64,000 nt of DNA from Zychaea mexicana (taxonomy: Eukaryota > Mucoromycota > Mucoromycetes > Mucorales > Lichtheimiaceae): positions 1 to 64,000 of the forward strand of contig NW_026516766.1 in assembly GCF_025766255.1 (NCBI RefSeq), read 5' to 3'. The stretch's first letter is position 1. Each line of letters starts with the position of its first letter. Positions 1 through 12,584 of this stretch are shown piece after piece. A program made the translations under genes and the position numbers. The notes under the pieces are model-generated. The model ran no database searches, was not told where the DNA came from, and worked only from the letters and a program-made list of their open reading frames with translations.

Positions 1-1188
1 ATCGAGACCTGCTGTTGCACGTGGTGGATGCAGTAAAGCAGCAGGACGATTATTTCGTCCAGAAACGCGACGCCGCGCACAAACTCGGCCTGTCATCGTA
101 TCAGAAAATAAGTTCAGTGATGAGACAACTCACTTATGGTGTCCCAGCAGATGCAACCGACGAGTATGTGTGCACAGCCAAGTCGACGGCGCTCCTCGAA
201 TGCCTCAAACGATTCTACACAGCGGTTATTGCTGCTTTTGGCGTAAGATCGTGGCGTTCAATGAGAAGTGTGGCTTTCCAGGCATGCTCAGGTCAGTGGA
301 CAGCATGCACTAGAGATGGCACAGGCAGTATTCTGGTAAGGAGAAGGCACCTACTGTGGTATTGGAAGCTGCTGCCACTCATGATTTGTGGATCTGGCAT
401 GTGTTTTTTAGGTGCCCCGGCACATTGAATGACTTCAATGTGCTTGAGCGATCGCACCTCTTCACCGATCTTGCTGCTGGATGTGCCCCACCAGTGAATG
501 TTTCCATCAACGGCCACGAGTACAACATGGGGTACTATCTTGCTGATAGAATCTACCCTTGCTGGGCGACGCTGGTCAGGCCTCTTTCGAACCCACATAG
601 AAGAAAACAACAGGTATGAAAAAAACTTTCTTGTTCTTTTACTCATGATAAATGATAGATTACTAGAAGGACAATGGCTAGTTAAGGCTGCTTTCTGTGG
701 AGCATATCTACGAGTATTTGTGTTTATTTAAAATGTAGACATTAGCATCAATATGAAAAGAAAATGAGTTAACAGTATTGTGGAGATCATGCTTTTTTCT
801 CTTAATTTGAATGTTCGCGATGTAGCTTTTTCAAACAATGCAAGAGGCCGTACGAAAGGACATTGAACGAGCTTCTAGTATCCTTCAAGCTCGTTACAAA
901 ATTGTTAAGGAACCAGCTCGATTGTGGAAGCTAGAAGAACTCACCATGGTCCTGAAGACATGTGTGATTCTTCATAACATGACAGTTCAAAACGATCTGG
1001 ATATCTCGCGCGTATTGCATGAATGGAGATACTTGCAAGAAGTCTTCGATCAAGCAAGAGAAAATACATTCATCTTGCAAGATTTCATCCGACGTCACAA
1101 AGAAATAAGGGATGTAAACACGCACGATCGTTCGAGACATGATATCATGGAGCATCTTTGGCAAACAGAAGGTGAACGGGATACATAA
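1..1188 (+). mobile_element. Decayed PIF/Harbinger transposase, copy 1 (5' end outside window)
   Basis: Remnant of a Harbinger (DDE_4, plant-transposon-protein type) transposase that enters from the left edge. In order one can read the helical region DDYFVQKRDAAHKLGLSS, a degraded first catalytic segment SVDSMH followed at once by a stop codon, then after a frame change DLWIWHVFF and GTLNDFNVLERSHLF (second catalytic Asp region), GYYLADRIYP (third catalytic segment), and after an intron near 613-825 the C-terminal block MQEAVRKDIERASSILQARY and VILHNM. Family knowledge: these blocks are the standard Harbinger signature. The in-frame stop and at least one frameshift between about 270 and 410 make it non-functional. 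A second, differently decayed copy lies on the opposite strand at 2683-3700. Confidence 0.85.
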
Positions 1189-1339
1189 GCCTTACTTCCG
1201 TCCTCACACTTTTCTCTCCTTTTCCCTCTTTTCTTTTGTTCCTTTCGTTTTTTTGTTTTACAAACCTCGACCCCGGCTTCTTTTCCTAAAAACCATCGCT
1301 TTATTCTTCTCCTTAACTCTTCTTCTTCATCGCTTTCTT

Positions 1340-1394
1340 CTACTTCTTGTTCTTCTTGCTGTTGTTGTTGTTGTTGTTGTTGCTGCTGCTGCTC
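1340..1394. repeat. GTT/GCT trinucleotide microsatellite
   Basis: A run of GTT then GCT triplets (about 1357-1392), preceded by TTCTTC-type pyrimidine-rich repeats. It lies just past the ORF1 remnant and may be its decayed Gln-rich tail, since the reverse strand reads CAA/CAG triplets. Confidence 0.7.
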
Positions 1395-1423
1395 ACCAAC
1401 AACGCGGGCCAGAATCCGAGCCT

Positions 1424-2290
1424 TTATAGCCGTGAATTAGGCACAGGCGAGGTCGTCCATGCCGTCCATGGGGGTCGCCATAATTTCCTGTCAGCCATTT
1501 GAGCGAGAGCAGCAGATCGTTCTCGTGAGAGAGCGAGCTGCTCACGCTCAATGGCCAACGACTCGGCACACATCGTCTCCCATTGGTTGTTGTCGGTGGC
1601 CTGGCGCTTAGCCTGTTTGCGGCCAATCGGTCGGCTATGGCCATCGTTGTCGTTTTCCTCGCCGTCACTGCCATTGGTAGTGGCGGCAGCAGGTCTTCTT
1701 CTTCTTCTTGTACTTCTTTCGGTCTGGTTGCGCCACTTTTCTACATAGCGGAGAACCTTCCAGCAGTGTTCCAGTTTGATGCCACTGCCAATACAGGCTC
1801 TTGGCTGCCGCAATCTTCCGGTAAAATAAGATTATATTGGTAGTAAGGAGATGTTTTCTTTATATAGCATTACGTACAATAAAAACAGACACACTTAAAG
1901 AATACTAATTACTACAAAATTACCTGGTCATCTGGTTTCGTGCCACTGGCATTGACTCTTTCGATTTGAGCCAAGCAAACACACAACTTTGAAACTTTTG
2001 GGGTGAATTGCGCTCGACGGCGTTGTTGCTATCCTGGCGGCGAGAGACGAAATTAGTGTGAATCGAGCCCACAGATGCGAGGCAGTCTGGTCGCTCCTAT
2101 CGATGGGATCGACCGAGACGTTGAGCCACAAGGCGCACAAATCTTCGTCCTAGTCTTCTGTCCAGTTACGCCCACGGGTGGTAGGGGGACGAGAAGCAGA
2201 GTTAATAGTGGTGGTTGGTGAGGAGGAGGAGGACGAGGCTTCCGAAGACGAGCGAAGGGACTCGCGAGATGTGTTGTTGTTGTTGCTCAT
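1424..2290 (-). pseudogene. Harbinger-associated Myb/NAM-type ORF1 remnant
   Basis: Starts at ATG 2290 with a Ser/Asn-rich leader followed by RGRNWTED, then an in-frame TAG at 2150-2152, then DEDLCALWLNVSVDPIDRSD. This is the Myb/SANT-like DNA-binding head found in ORF1 proteins of PIF/Harbinger elements and in NAM-associated proteins. After a probable intron (about 1814-1930) comes the second half: HCWKVLRYVEKW, the hallmark RPIGRKQAKRQ, and a Glu/Arg coiled stretch, ending at 1424. ORF1 partners the transposase in DNA binding and nuclear import in characterised Harbingers. The in-frame stop and unclear reading frame around 1930-2060 show decay. It converges with transposase copy 1, so both may come from one element. 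Confidence 0.65.
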
Positions 2291-2346
2291 TTCACTCAAG
2301 GAAAAAAAGGTTGACGGAAAGAACTGAAAGATCACAAGAAGATCTT

Positions 2347-2489
2347 TTAGCGAGTCTATCAAAGTCTGTCAACTTTAGCTATCCTTTAATTTTACTACGT
2401 ATCTTGGCGAGTCTGCTGGACTGTCAACTAGCTATTATTTTCTGTTAAATTTAGCAAAATTGGTGATTTAGCGAGTCCGCTGGACTTGC
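2347..2489. repeat. Short direct repeats between the Harbinger remnants
   Basis: The string GCGAGTC occurs three times (about 2350, 2408 and 2471); the last two are extended as GCGAGTCYGCTGGACT. They lie between the ORF1 start and the second transposase remnant, where an element end would be expected. They could be worn subterminal repeats. No clean terminal inverted repeat or target duplication was found. Confidence 0.4.
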
Positions 2490-2682
2490 TCCAAGACATT
2501 TAATTTATCTGGGGAGATCACGATCAATCCATTGCCATTAGTATCTTCTCTTCTAAGCTTTGATATTTACTATCAACTTATCAGTAGATATACATGTTTA
2601 CAGTATACTCGAGTGGACTCCACCAACATATATGAGCTTTTTATAAAACATATGCCTACTGTAAGCCAGCAAAAATAATAGT

Positions 2683-3700
2683 CTTCATACCTGTTGTTTT
2701 CTTCTGTGCAAACTTGACAAAAGCTGCCCAGCGAAAATAGATGATATCGGCAAGGTTGTAGCCCAGGTTATTTATATTTATGGTCGTTCACAGTGGAACT
2801 GACCGGTGGTGTCCATTGACCAGCAAGGCTAGCAAAGAGATTCGATCACTTGAGCACATTGATATCGCTCAATGTACCAGGGCAGCCGAGTATAATGCGC
2901 CAGATTCACAACTTGTAAGCATTAGCCGCTTCTAACGCCACTGTTGGTGCCTTCTCCTTACCAAGCATATTGTCCATACTATGCAGTAGGACAATTTTTC
3001 CGTTTCCAGCCCATCCAGTAACCGATCAGAGCATATCAGGAAAGGCACATTTCTCGTTGAAGGCCAATATCTTCTTGGTACCTTCTTCTGTTGGCGTGCG
3101 CAAGTACACGTCCCTAAAATCAGCAATTGCCGCAGCCCGAATTGGTACATATTCGTCTGTGGAATCTGCAGGTATACCCTTTGCAAGTTGTCACACATAG
3201 CCGATATCATTTTTTGATGCACCGATAAACCAAGCTTTTCGGCAGCGTCGCGTTTCTGCACAAAGTAATTGTTATACTGCTTGACACCTTCCAAGACATA
3301 TGAAGGCAGAACACAATGTATTCGACACCGAGTATAAAACATATGCTCAGCATAAACTGGATGCTCGGTGAAATAATCCTCCATCAACCTTGCATCGGTT
3401 GCAATACGATCACGATCAAATCTTCAAGTGTTTCACGACCAGGAATGGATTCCACATGTTTTTCCTGGACAAATGCTCGTATTGGATCCTGTGGTTAAAC
3501 TCTTCCATGAGTTCTTCGGATACAGCGATATGACGCGGCTCTTCCTCTTCGTCAATTGCTTGTCAAGAATTGTAGCGTTCATGATAGCACAAATGGTAGG
3601 CATAGGGTGTGGGGACATAAGGTCTGCTGACAACGACTCCTTAAAAACGTCATGAAGATACACTTTTTGTCATTGCCTCAGCGCCATCGCCTCCATTAGC
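2683..3700 (-). mobile_element. Decayed PIF/Harbinger transposase, copy 2
   Basis: Reading the minus strand from about 3700 downward gives, in shifting frames, EEEEPRHIAVSEELMEEF, then MEDYFTEHPVYAEHMFYTRC, VKQYNNYFVQKRDAAEKLGL, and at the low-coordinate end a DNA stretch clearly alignable with the NDFNVLERS and LADRIYP blocks of copy 1. It therefore covers the N-terminal part missing from copy 1. Frame changes occur at least around 3390-3430 and 3000-3200, and stops interrupt the C-terminal half. It is an independent, older copy on the opposite strand. Nothing suggests it is expressed. Confidence 0.8.
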
Positions 3701-4041
3701 CCCTTTATCAGAACCCATTCATAAAGGCTCATGATACGAAATTCATGGGCCATCATTGCTGGTTTGGCGGGCAACACATTTAATGTAAAGTCAAGAAAAA
3801 TCAGGCATTACTGAGTCTGCTTTGGCTAATTAGCTAGTCTACTACAAAAATTGACATGTCAAAAGAAGCCTTCGGGATAGCAGGTGAGAAAAATATAGAA
3901 ATAAACTTCAGCTGATCCGCTAAATGGATTGATGCAGCAAGATTCAACCGGTATACATATAGCTCGAGATACACGTAAACCAAATGCCTTTTATTTGAAG
4001 GCAATATCCCCAAGGATAGGGGCAGGGAACGAGTAAAAATT
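3701..4041. other. Gene-free stretch between Harbinger remnant and RMD1-like gene
   Basis: No supported gene. It probably contains the 3' untranslated end of the DUF155 gene (minus strand) and the worn outer end of the second Harbinger copy. Confidence 0.5.
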
Positions 4042-5782
4042 CTAATCGTGCGAAAGGCTGAATGCATCTAGACAGGTGGTTATTACAGCGACAACGATTT
4101 CCATTGCAATCAGCCAGATAACGATCCACTCCAAGTGTTCACCTATTACCCCAAAACATTCTTGTTTTAGTATCCATGTATCTCATATTCCCTCCACCGT
4201 ATCTGATGCTTACCATGAGAACTATTTAAATGATCTTTCAACATCTCTAAAAGATCGCTGATAACCTCAACTCGCTGGTTTAACAGCTCGACGCGTTGAG
4301 ATATTTCTAGATAACCTCTGATTGCACTGTACAGTGGTTCGAGAGCAGGCTCAGACCAGAATATTTCGGGTGTGTCAAGAATATTGGATACTAGGTTCAC
4401 GTTGATCCGCATAATGAATAATTGACCAATCTTCTTGGTTATAGCCGTTCTGTATGCACAAGGAAACTATGAGTCGTCTTACCCAGGGTAAGAGTTATTG
4501 ATAAGCCGCTAAAAACATATTATATACCTCGACATGCGAATATTTCCGCTCTCAGCCATCACTTGCGGTATATACTTGGTCTCGTTAATTGTGTCATCGA
4601 TTAAGCGTTCAAAGAGGGTCATTTTGACGCTTTGTGCAATCGCGTGAGCGATAGTTAGCTTGACTAGATAGTTGGACGGATGCCGCAGCGTAATAATATC
4701 GTTGTAAATGCTTTGATATGAATGTAACAAAAGGAGTCAATCACAAAGCAATGCATCAAAATTACACCAAAGGTTTCCTACCGTGGCTGGCACCCTTCGT
4801 CATAGTAATAGTGAAATTCTTCAACCTCGATGTCGTTCAGATCTAGTAGATAGGTGTCAGCATATGATATCCGCAGGAACAGCAAAAACAAACCATCTTC
4901 ACACATTTACATACCTAACTTGGCCTCCTCGTATGGCTCCAAATCCTTTAATATCCGCTGCTCCTCTGCCAAAGTCATTCCCCAAAAGACCACAACACCG
5001 TAGTCGAACAAAAATATTTCGGGTAAAACTGGCTGCTCTCTTTGGATGTTACTCCCAGTGTCGTCGGAACGTGGGGGGAGTAAAGGATAATTTGATGCAT
5101 AAGTGGTATACAGGCTTTATGCATATAGCTTTTAGTGATCCAGCATAAAAGTCAGCAGTAATTTATATCATCGGCAGTCCTCTTACCATTCGTCAAAGCG
5201 TTTTGGTGCGCATCCGTTCGTACTTTTCCTTGCTTTCAGATACTTGATCAACTGATCCATAAGGTACGCACTATCATTTTCCGAAAGATAAGCTGTTTCA
5301 TACTGAGGCAAAATAAAAAGGCAAGGGAGTAGTTTGCTGACTTACGATGATGTGCAGTATGCAGTAACTCGCGAAAGCTCGTCTTTGTTCATTTTGCTGA
5401 TCTTCTCGGCCTCCACTTTCGCACTACCATGTGGGATCTTTGCGAGTTGGCTGTATACGTCGGCGTCAAACTCTTCAGGCATAAGCAATGTCTGATTGCC
5501 ATCTTCCGGAAACAGCTTTAGTTTTTGGGAGGTTTTGGTGGTACGATTGGGCTGTTTCGTTTTGGTTCGAGCATTTGCGACCGTGGGGGTTTGAAACGTG
5601 CTGTAGACGTTCCGATTGCTGCTGTCATGTGCATAGTGGCGTACACCGGAGCTTTTACTCGCGGGGGATCGTTCATTTGCGGATCCCAACAGCGGTTGTG
5701 TAGCAGATTGATCGTCTTGTGATTGGGAATACTGAGGAAGCTTGGACATATGGGATAAAAAAGAACTGAAGTTTTTATGCAC
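4042..5782 (-). CDS. DUF155 family protein, RMD1/RMND1-like
   Basis: Multi-exon gene, ATG at 5782 (an internal ATG at 5749 is possible), stop at 4042. The N-terminus is Ser/Gln-rich and low complexity. The conserved domain (PF02582) begins with KLKLFPE, DVYSQLAKIP and RVTAYCTSS, continues in the next exon with AYLMDQLIKYLKAR and CAPKRFDEW, then IFLFDYGVVVFWGM with EEQRILKDLEPYE, EEFHYYYDEG, SNYLVKLTIAHAIAQSVKM, and RINVNLVSNILDTPEIFW. The end is LEWIVIWLIAMEIVVAVITT, the C-terminal membrane segment typical of the family. Human RMND1 supports mitochondrial translation; yeast Rmd1 was found through sporulation and meiotic division phenotypes. The leader is not clearly mitochondrial, so it may match the Rmd1 rather than the RMND1 branch. 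It is divergent from RPA190. Confidence 0.88.
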
Positions 5783-6472
5783 GCAATTTCCTAGACTAAA
5801 ACTTGGCGACGCTGAATGTCCGATCCATCAAAGAGGAGGCTCAAGGCTGTCCAGCTTCGTTTCTACGTCATGCCCGCAACTATTATGATCACAGAGCTTC
5901 GTTAGACGTAAGCCATGATATACGGCAATACGGGTGTTGTCTCTCATATTTACTTTTAAGATACTGTAGAGCAGGCTATTCTTTCACGGAGCTTTATAAA
6001 GTGTTATATCAGAGAATGTCACATCCACGCTTACGCAATCTTGGAAAAGACATGGTTTTCTACTACGAGGGAGAACTGCACTAGACAAACAAACACGGCT
6101 TCTTTTGGTATCAGAAGCGTGCTCCAAAAAGCTACATGGCGAGTGCGTAAGGATATGACTTTACTGTGCAGAAACGAAACCTTTCTATTGTTTTGATTCC
6201 ATAATGTAGCGCCAAGAAGAAGCAACAGAAGTAGATAAAAGTCCCAGATATAATGATCAAGTCATTCTAGTGGTACAGTGCTCAACCAGTGTGGATGGTG
6301 ATTGAAAGCTCCGGGACAAAAAAATCACCATTCCTCGGGACAATCGGAACAAATCCCGAGTGCGTGGCTTTTTTGGGTAGACTGCTCTTCCTTGTACTTT
6401 CTTAGCACTCCTCCCGTTTTTTTAATCCAGTGTGTTCCCGTTGTTCCACTCGTTGCAGGACCGTCGATCGCC
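5783..6472. promoter_or_regulatory. Divergent intergenic region, RMD1-like (-) and RPA190 (+)
   Basis: 690 bp between two divergent start codons. An open frame at 5803-6084 begins 20 bp from the neighbouring start and shows no family resemblance, so it is not called. Pyrimidine-rich tracts around 6380-6425 sit before the RPA190 start. No unambiguous TATA element was identified. Confidence 0.5.
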
Positions 6473-9400
6473 ATGAACATCTCATGTCCAATTGGATCCG
6501 AGATCAATTCGGTCTCGTTTTCATTTTACCAGCCACATGAAATCAAGAAAATTTCGGTCAAACAAATTGTGAATCCTGTGCTGTTTGATGCTCTCGGTCA
6601 TCCAACGAAAGGTGGTCTATACGATCCAGCACTTGGCCCTTTCCAAAAGACACAAATGTAAGACTTCCGCCGTTTCCTACTATCCAAGTTTTCTAGGGGA
6701 GCTCAAGTTCTTACCCTTTCTTCTGTTTTCAATTCCTTAGCTGTGGAACTTGTTCTCAGAGTCACCACAACTGCCCAGGCCACTTTGGTCACATCGAACT
6801 TCCCGTGCCGACGTATAACCCAATGTTTTTCGATAACTTGTATGCCCTTATTCGAGCCAAATGTGCATACTGCAACAAGTTCCGCATGGGACGACATATG
6901 GTAACTGGCGAAAGAAAGCAAAGCTTTTTTGAATGAGCAAAGTGATTTGTAGCCTAATATTAATTATCTCCCTACTTTTATTTTTGACAGATGCACAAAA
7001 CCGTTGCGAAATTGACGTTGCTTCAACATGGTCTGATCCGCGAAGCCCAGGCTTTGGATGAAATGAATGTTGAAAGCAAAAAGACCGGAAAAAAGTCAAA
7101 GGATGGCGAGCATACTCTCGAAGACGAGGTGGAAGTAAACGGAAAGGAAGCCGAAGAAGCAGACAAAGCACTCGACCGTATGGGTATGTATAAAGGATAC
7201 TTTATACCGTTTAGAAAGGGATAAATGACTCACAGTAAAACCTCTTCTCAACAAAATGAAATAATTTAGACAAGTACGTCAAGGATTGTATGGCCGATAC
7301 AGCCGCCCGCAAATTCGCCAGCGACAACTATAAAGTGACAGTTATCAACGATGCCCGTAAACGGGTCATGATGGAGTTCATGAAATACTGCGTCACGTCA
7401 AAGCGCTGCGGCAACTGTGGAGGCATCTCGCCACCCATTCGACGTGATGGCGCTGCCAAACTGTTCGAGCTCAATCTTTCGAAAAAGGACCAGATGACAA
7501 TGCGAGCACGAGCCAGCGCTACTACTACGAGGGATGCATCGGACAGCGATAGCGACGACGATTCATCCTCAGGAGCAAAGAAGTCATCGTCAGCACTTGG
7601 CAGCCAACGATACTTGAATCCGATCGAAGTACGCAAGAGCATTCAGGATTTGTTCCAGGAGGAACCAGAGATTACGACATTGTTGTATGGCGCAAGAAAC
7701 CCCAGCGTCCCATCCCAAGTTAGACGAGCAACATACCACATGTTCTTTATCGAAGTCTTGTCTGTTTCGCCCACACGTTTCCGCCCACCTTCGGTCATGG
7801 GTGACAAATTGTTTGAATCACCTCAAAACGAACTCTTGAGCAACATCTTGAATGGCGCACATCAAGTCCGAGACGTCTCCAGCAATCTGCAAGAGGCTAG
7901 CAAAGAGGATCCCGTCAATAAGAGACAAGTTACGCGTCTTCAGGACATGTTTGTCAACAGCCTCATCACGTTGCAGCACGCCGTCAACTCCTTCATCGAT
8001 TCGACAAAAAACCCGCAATCATTTGGTCAGAACGCGCAGCCACCAGCTGGCATCCGTCAGGCTTTGGAGAAAAAGGAGGGTCTGTTTAGAAAGCACATGA
8101 TGGGTAAGCGTGTTAACTATGCTGCGCGCTCAGTCATTTCGCCCGATCCAAATATCGACACCAACGAAATCGGTGTACCTCCCGTCTTTGCCAAAAAGCT
8201 GACCTACCCTGAACCCGTCACGGCACACAACATCAAGGAACTGCGACAAGCTGTGATCAATGGTCCCCTCAAGTGGCCAGGTGCAACCCACGTCCAGCAC
8301 GAAGACCAGTCAATTGACGTACTTGCCAATTTGTCGGTGGAATCGCGTATCGCTCTTGCCAACTCGCTGTTGGCACCACAGAGCTCGCAGGCAGCACAAG
8401 GCAGCAACAACCCTTATGCTACGCGTACCCAGACGATCAACAAAAAGGTGTTCCGTCACTTGCGCAACGGTGACATGCTTTTGCTCAACCGCCAGCCTAC
8501 TCTTCACAAGCCATCCATCATGGCTCACAAAGCGCGCGTGTTGCCTGGTGAAAAAACGATTCGTATGCACTACGCCAACTGTAACACGTACAATGCCGAT
8601 TTCGACGGTGACGAAATGAACATGCACTTTCCGCAAAACGAAATCGCTCGTGCTGAAGCCGCCCTGATCGCCAATACTGACAACCAGTATCTCGTACCAA
8701 CCAGTGGTAACCCTTTGCGTGGTCTGATTCAAGACCACGTTGTTTCCGGTGTGTGGATGACATCGCGCAACACTTTCTTTACCAAGGATGAATACCACCA
8801 GCTCTTGTATGGATCCCTGCGTCCTGAAGCCGACAATACTGGCAACGGTCGCATTTTGACCATGCCTCCGACCATTTGGAAGCCTGTTCCCTTATGGACC
8901 GGAAAACAAGTGGTAAGTTTCGCTCTCTTGTAATGTAAGCTTCAAAGAAGGAGTGAGGATCTAATCGTAACCAAATGTCATGCAGATCTCCACGATTCTT
9001 CTGAATTTGACCGTTGGCAAATCTCCACTCAACATGAAGTCAAAGAGTAAGGTCCCAGGTCGCTTCTGGGGTCCTGATGCTAAAGAGGAAGAAAATGTGA
9101 TGGTGATGGATGGCGAACTATTGATCGGTATTCTTGACAAGTCGCAGTTCGGCGCTTCCGCATATGGTCTGGTGCACTCGATTTATGAATTGTATGGTCC
9201 TGAATCCGCGGGCATGATCCTCAGTATTTTTGGTCGCCTTTTTACCAAGTATATTCAGTCGCATGGTTTCACTTGTCGTATGGACGATTTGCGATTGACT
9301 ACAGAAGGTGACAAATGGCGTCGGGATTTGCTGACGGATGGTCAAGGCCTTGGTCGGGAAGCACACCTTGAGTTCCTTGGTCTCACTGAGACGGCCAAGA

Positions 9401-12193
9401 CGGCTTCGAAAGAATCACTTAAGAAAGGTAAAACTTTTAGAAGCAATTTTTCTTAATAAGCGTAAGTGTATCTAACGAGAAGCAATACTTTCCTTTGTAG
9501 AATTCAACTTGCGTATGGCTGAAGTTGCTCGTGATGATAACAAACTGGCTGGTCTGGATAACGCCATGAAATCCAAGGTTAACAAGCTTACATCGTCTAT
9601 CACTGAACAGTGCTTGCCCAACGGCTTGGTATGTTTTCTTTTTCTCAAAAACGTTTGAAACTATAGTGGTGATGATTGTTTTAACCACCCCGCGGCTGCA
9701 TATAACAGGTTCGTAAATTCCCTGACAACGACATGCAAATGATGACGGTGTCTGGTGCCAAGGGCTCCAACGTCAACGCAGCCCAGATCTCATGTATGTT
9801 GGGTCAGCAAGAGTTAGAAGGTCGACGTGTACCGTTGATGGTATCGGGTCGCTCTCTGCCATCCTTCAGACCTTACGACACAAGCGCACGAGCCGGTGGT
9901 TTTGTTGCTGGCCGTTTTCTGACTGGTATCCGTCCACAAGAATACTATTTCCATTGTATGGCTGGTCGTGAAGGTCTTATTGATACTGCTGTCAAGACCT
10001 CTCGTTCTGGTTATCTGCAGCGTTGTTTGATCAAGCATATGGAAGGTTTGCGTGTACATTATGATCATACTGTTCGTGACTCGGATGGCTCGATCCTGCA
10101 ATTCCATTACGGTGAAGACTCGCTGGACGTCATCAAGGCCAAATACCTCAACGAATTCAGCTTCTCTGCCCACAACTATGAGATGCTGTCCAATAAATAC
10201 AACCCCAAGGCTGCGCTCTCGTCGCTCGATACCAAGATTGGTGAAGAGTATGCCAAGAAAGCCCTCAAAAAGCCTAGCAAGTACGATCCACCGCTTTCCA
10301 AGTTCAATCCTGCAACTCATTTGGGTGTTGTCTCTGAAAAGTTCGCATTGGCCATGAAGAAGTACGTTGAAGGAAACCCAGACAATATGCCGTTCGACAA
10401 GAACAGCGAAATGACCAAGAACAATGAACGATTCGCATCGCTCACCAAGGCCAAGTTCAAGGCATTGATGCACTTGAAATACCTGCACAGCTTAGTCGAT
10501 GCTGGTGAAGCTGTTGGCTTGTTGGCTGCACAATCGGTTGGTGAGCCATCCACACAAATGACGCTCAACACTTTCCATTTTGCCGGTTACGGTGCTGCCA
10601 ACGTCACCTTGGGTATCCCTCGTCTTCGTGAAATTATAATGACTGCCGCCAAGGTTATCAAGACACCTACCATGACCATGCCTATAAAACCTGAAGTATC
10701 TCCCGAACAAGCCGCCGACTTTTGCAAGGTTGCTACCAAGCTCACTTTGGCACAGATCGTGGACGATGTTTCTGTTACTGAGTCGATGACTTCCAAATCT
10801 GCTGAAAACAACTACCGCCGATCCAAGGTCTACACAATCCGTCTCAACCTGTTTGACGAGAAGGAATATGAGGAAGAATACCGAGTACATGCCAAGCGTA
10901 TCAAGGAAGTCCTGGCGACTACCTTCTTGAAGCAGCTTGAGGAGGTCATTCGTAAGGATATCAAGGGCTCACGCAAGGTTGTCAACATTGCAGAACCATC
11001 CAAGGTCAGCGACTCAAGCAAGGATTCGGAGGAGGATGACAGTGCAAATGTTGCAGCAGCATATGATTCCGATGAAGGCGACCAGGACGCCACAAACACT
11101 CGATTAGCATCGAAGACAAAGGAGAAGGCCAGTTACGACGAGCCGGATGATGAAGATATAGAGGTGGCAGAAAAGTTAAAGACGCTCGAAGACGAAGAAG
11201 CTGAATTGGAGGCAGTTGCACAGAGCGGACAAGATGACGAAGAGATGCAAGAGGCGGCTGACAGCACAGGGGAGAAGAACTGGGGTCAGAGTGCTATCAA
11301 CAATAGCCAGTATGTGACCCGATGGGACTTTGATGCCGAGAACGGTGCATGGTGTGAAATTGATATGAAGGTAAAAAAAGATGTAAAAGAACTGCTCGTT
11401 TGCATACGATGGATTGCTGACGACATCCCGGCAAATTTGTTTATAGTTCCCCGCAGATACCAAGAAGATTTTGATGGCGAGCTTGATTGAAAAGGTCTGC
11501 CCTCGTGTTGTTGTACATGAAATCAAGGGTATCCAGCGCTGCTTTGAATATCTCAACCGCATCGAGAACGACACTTCGGTAAGTTTGACAGCACAGCAAA
11601 AAGCGAGTGCAAAAGGAACGCAATGTCCTAATTTCTTTTATTTTCGCTTAAACATAGAAACAATTACAAACTGAAGGTGTCAACCTTCGCGGCATGTGGA
11701 ACCACAGCGACTTGCTTGATATCAACTTCATCGATACCAACGACATTGCAGCCATTCTCAACACATATGGTGTCGAGGCTGCCCGTAATGCCATCATTAA
11801 GGAAATAGCTGGCGTCTTTGAAGTATACGGTATCAAGGTGGACCGACGCCATTTGACTCTGATTGCAGACTACATGACATTTGAAGGTGGTTACAAGCCA
11901 TTCAACCGCATGGGTCTTGCATCCAACACCTCGCCCTTTTTGAAAATGAGTTTCGAATCAACTTGTAAATTCTTGACGGATGCCACATTGTAAGTTATTA
12001 CTACTACAGTCTGCGATATATGTTATATTTGAAAGGGATGGTTTGTGCTCACGCCACGCACACACATTTTTACTCTAGACACGGCGACTTTGATACGCTG
12101 GAATCCCCATCTGCGCGTATTGTGATGGGCAAGGTCGTCGAAGGTGGCACCGGCTCATTTGAAGTATTACAACCTCTCACCAGCACAGCATAG
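6473..12193 (+). CDS. RPA190: DNA-directed RNA polymerase I largest subunit
   Basis: Ten exons (6473-6657, 6741-6900, 6991-7183, 7270-8912, 8986-9427, 9501-9628, 9709-11370, 11447-11578, 11658-11989, 12079-12193) give 4992 nt, 1663 residues, normal for the Rpa190 family. It forms the catalytic core that transcribes the 35S rRNA precursor in the nucleolus. Visible: start MNISCPIGSEINSVSF typical of Pol I, zinc-binding CGTCSQSHHNCPGHFGH, the acidic Pol I-specific insert, RQPTLHKPSIMAH, the Mg-binding NADFDGDEMNMH near 8590, the bridge-helix/trigger-loop region GREGLIDTAVKTSRSGYLQR, QSVGEPSTQMTLNTFH and a long acidic jaw insertion (about 11020-11270) characteristic of Rpa190. Stop TAG at 12191. 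All key residues are intact. Confidence 0.97.
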
Positions 12194-12584
12194 ACTAATT
12201 TGCATCTTCTCCCCCGCACAAGCACACTCTCTCACCCTCTCCAACTCTCCATATAAATTTTTTATCATTTCTCTAGCGTTTGTTATTCTTTTCATTCATT
12301 GTATCTATATATAAAAAGCAACACATTTCTTTTTGCCTCCTCTGCAATCATGCAGGCTGCTGTGTAACGCTTGTCGCACTTGCACATTGTTGTAAAGAAA
12401 TTACGCCTTTCTTTGCAAAAAGAGACTAAACAAATAGCATCATCCCGTTTCCAAATATGAAATAGGATCCACAAAGATCATTTGACTCTCTCTTCGTTTC
12501 CGGAAATCCCGGCTTCTTTTTTTCTTATATTCTACTACTCGCAGCCCTTTACCGCTTTATCCTTTTCTTCCTCCTTTACCACAA
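12194..12584. other. 3' end of RPA190 and promoter of the ML-domain gene
   Basis: Tandem plus-strand genes separated by about 390 bp. Contains the RPA190 3' untranslated region and CT-rich tracts (12225-12245 and 12490-12575) leading into the next start codon. No additional gene was seen. Confidence 0.5.

Noticed and set aside
5803..6084. 93-residue plus-strand frame in the RMD1-like/RPA190 promoter
   Set aside because: Starts 20 bp from the neighbouring divergent start codon, with no recognisable domain or splice structure.
8310..8798. 162-residue minus-strand frame
   Set aside because: Antisense shadow of the RPA190 catalytic exon.
9814..10488. 224-residue minus-strand frame
   Set aside because: Antisense shadow of a conserved RPA190 exon.
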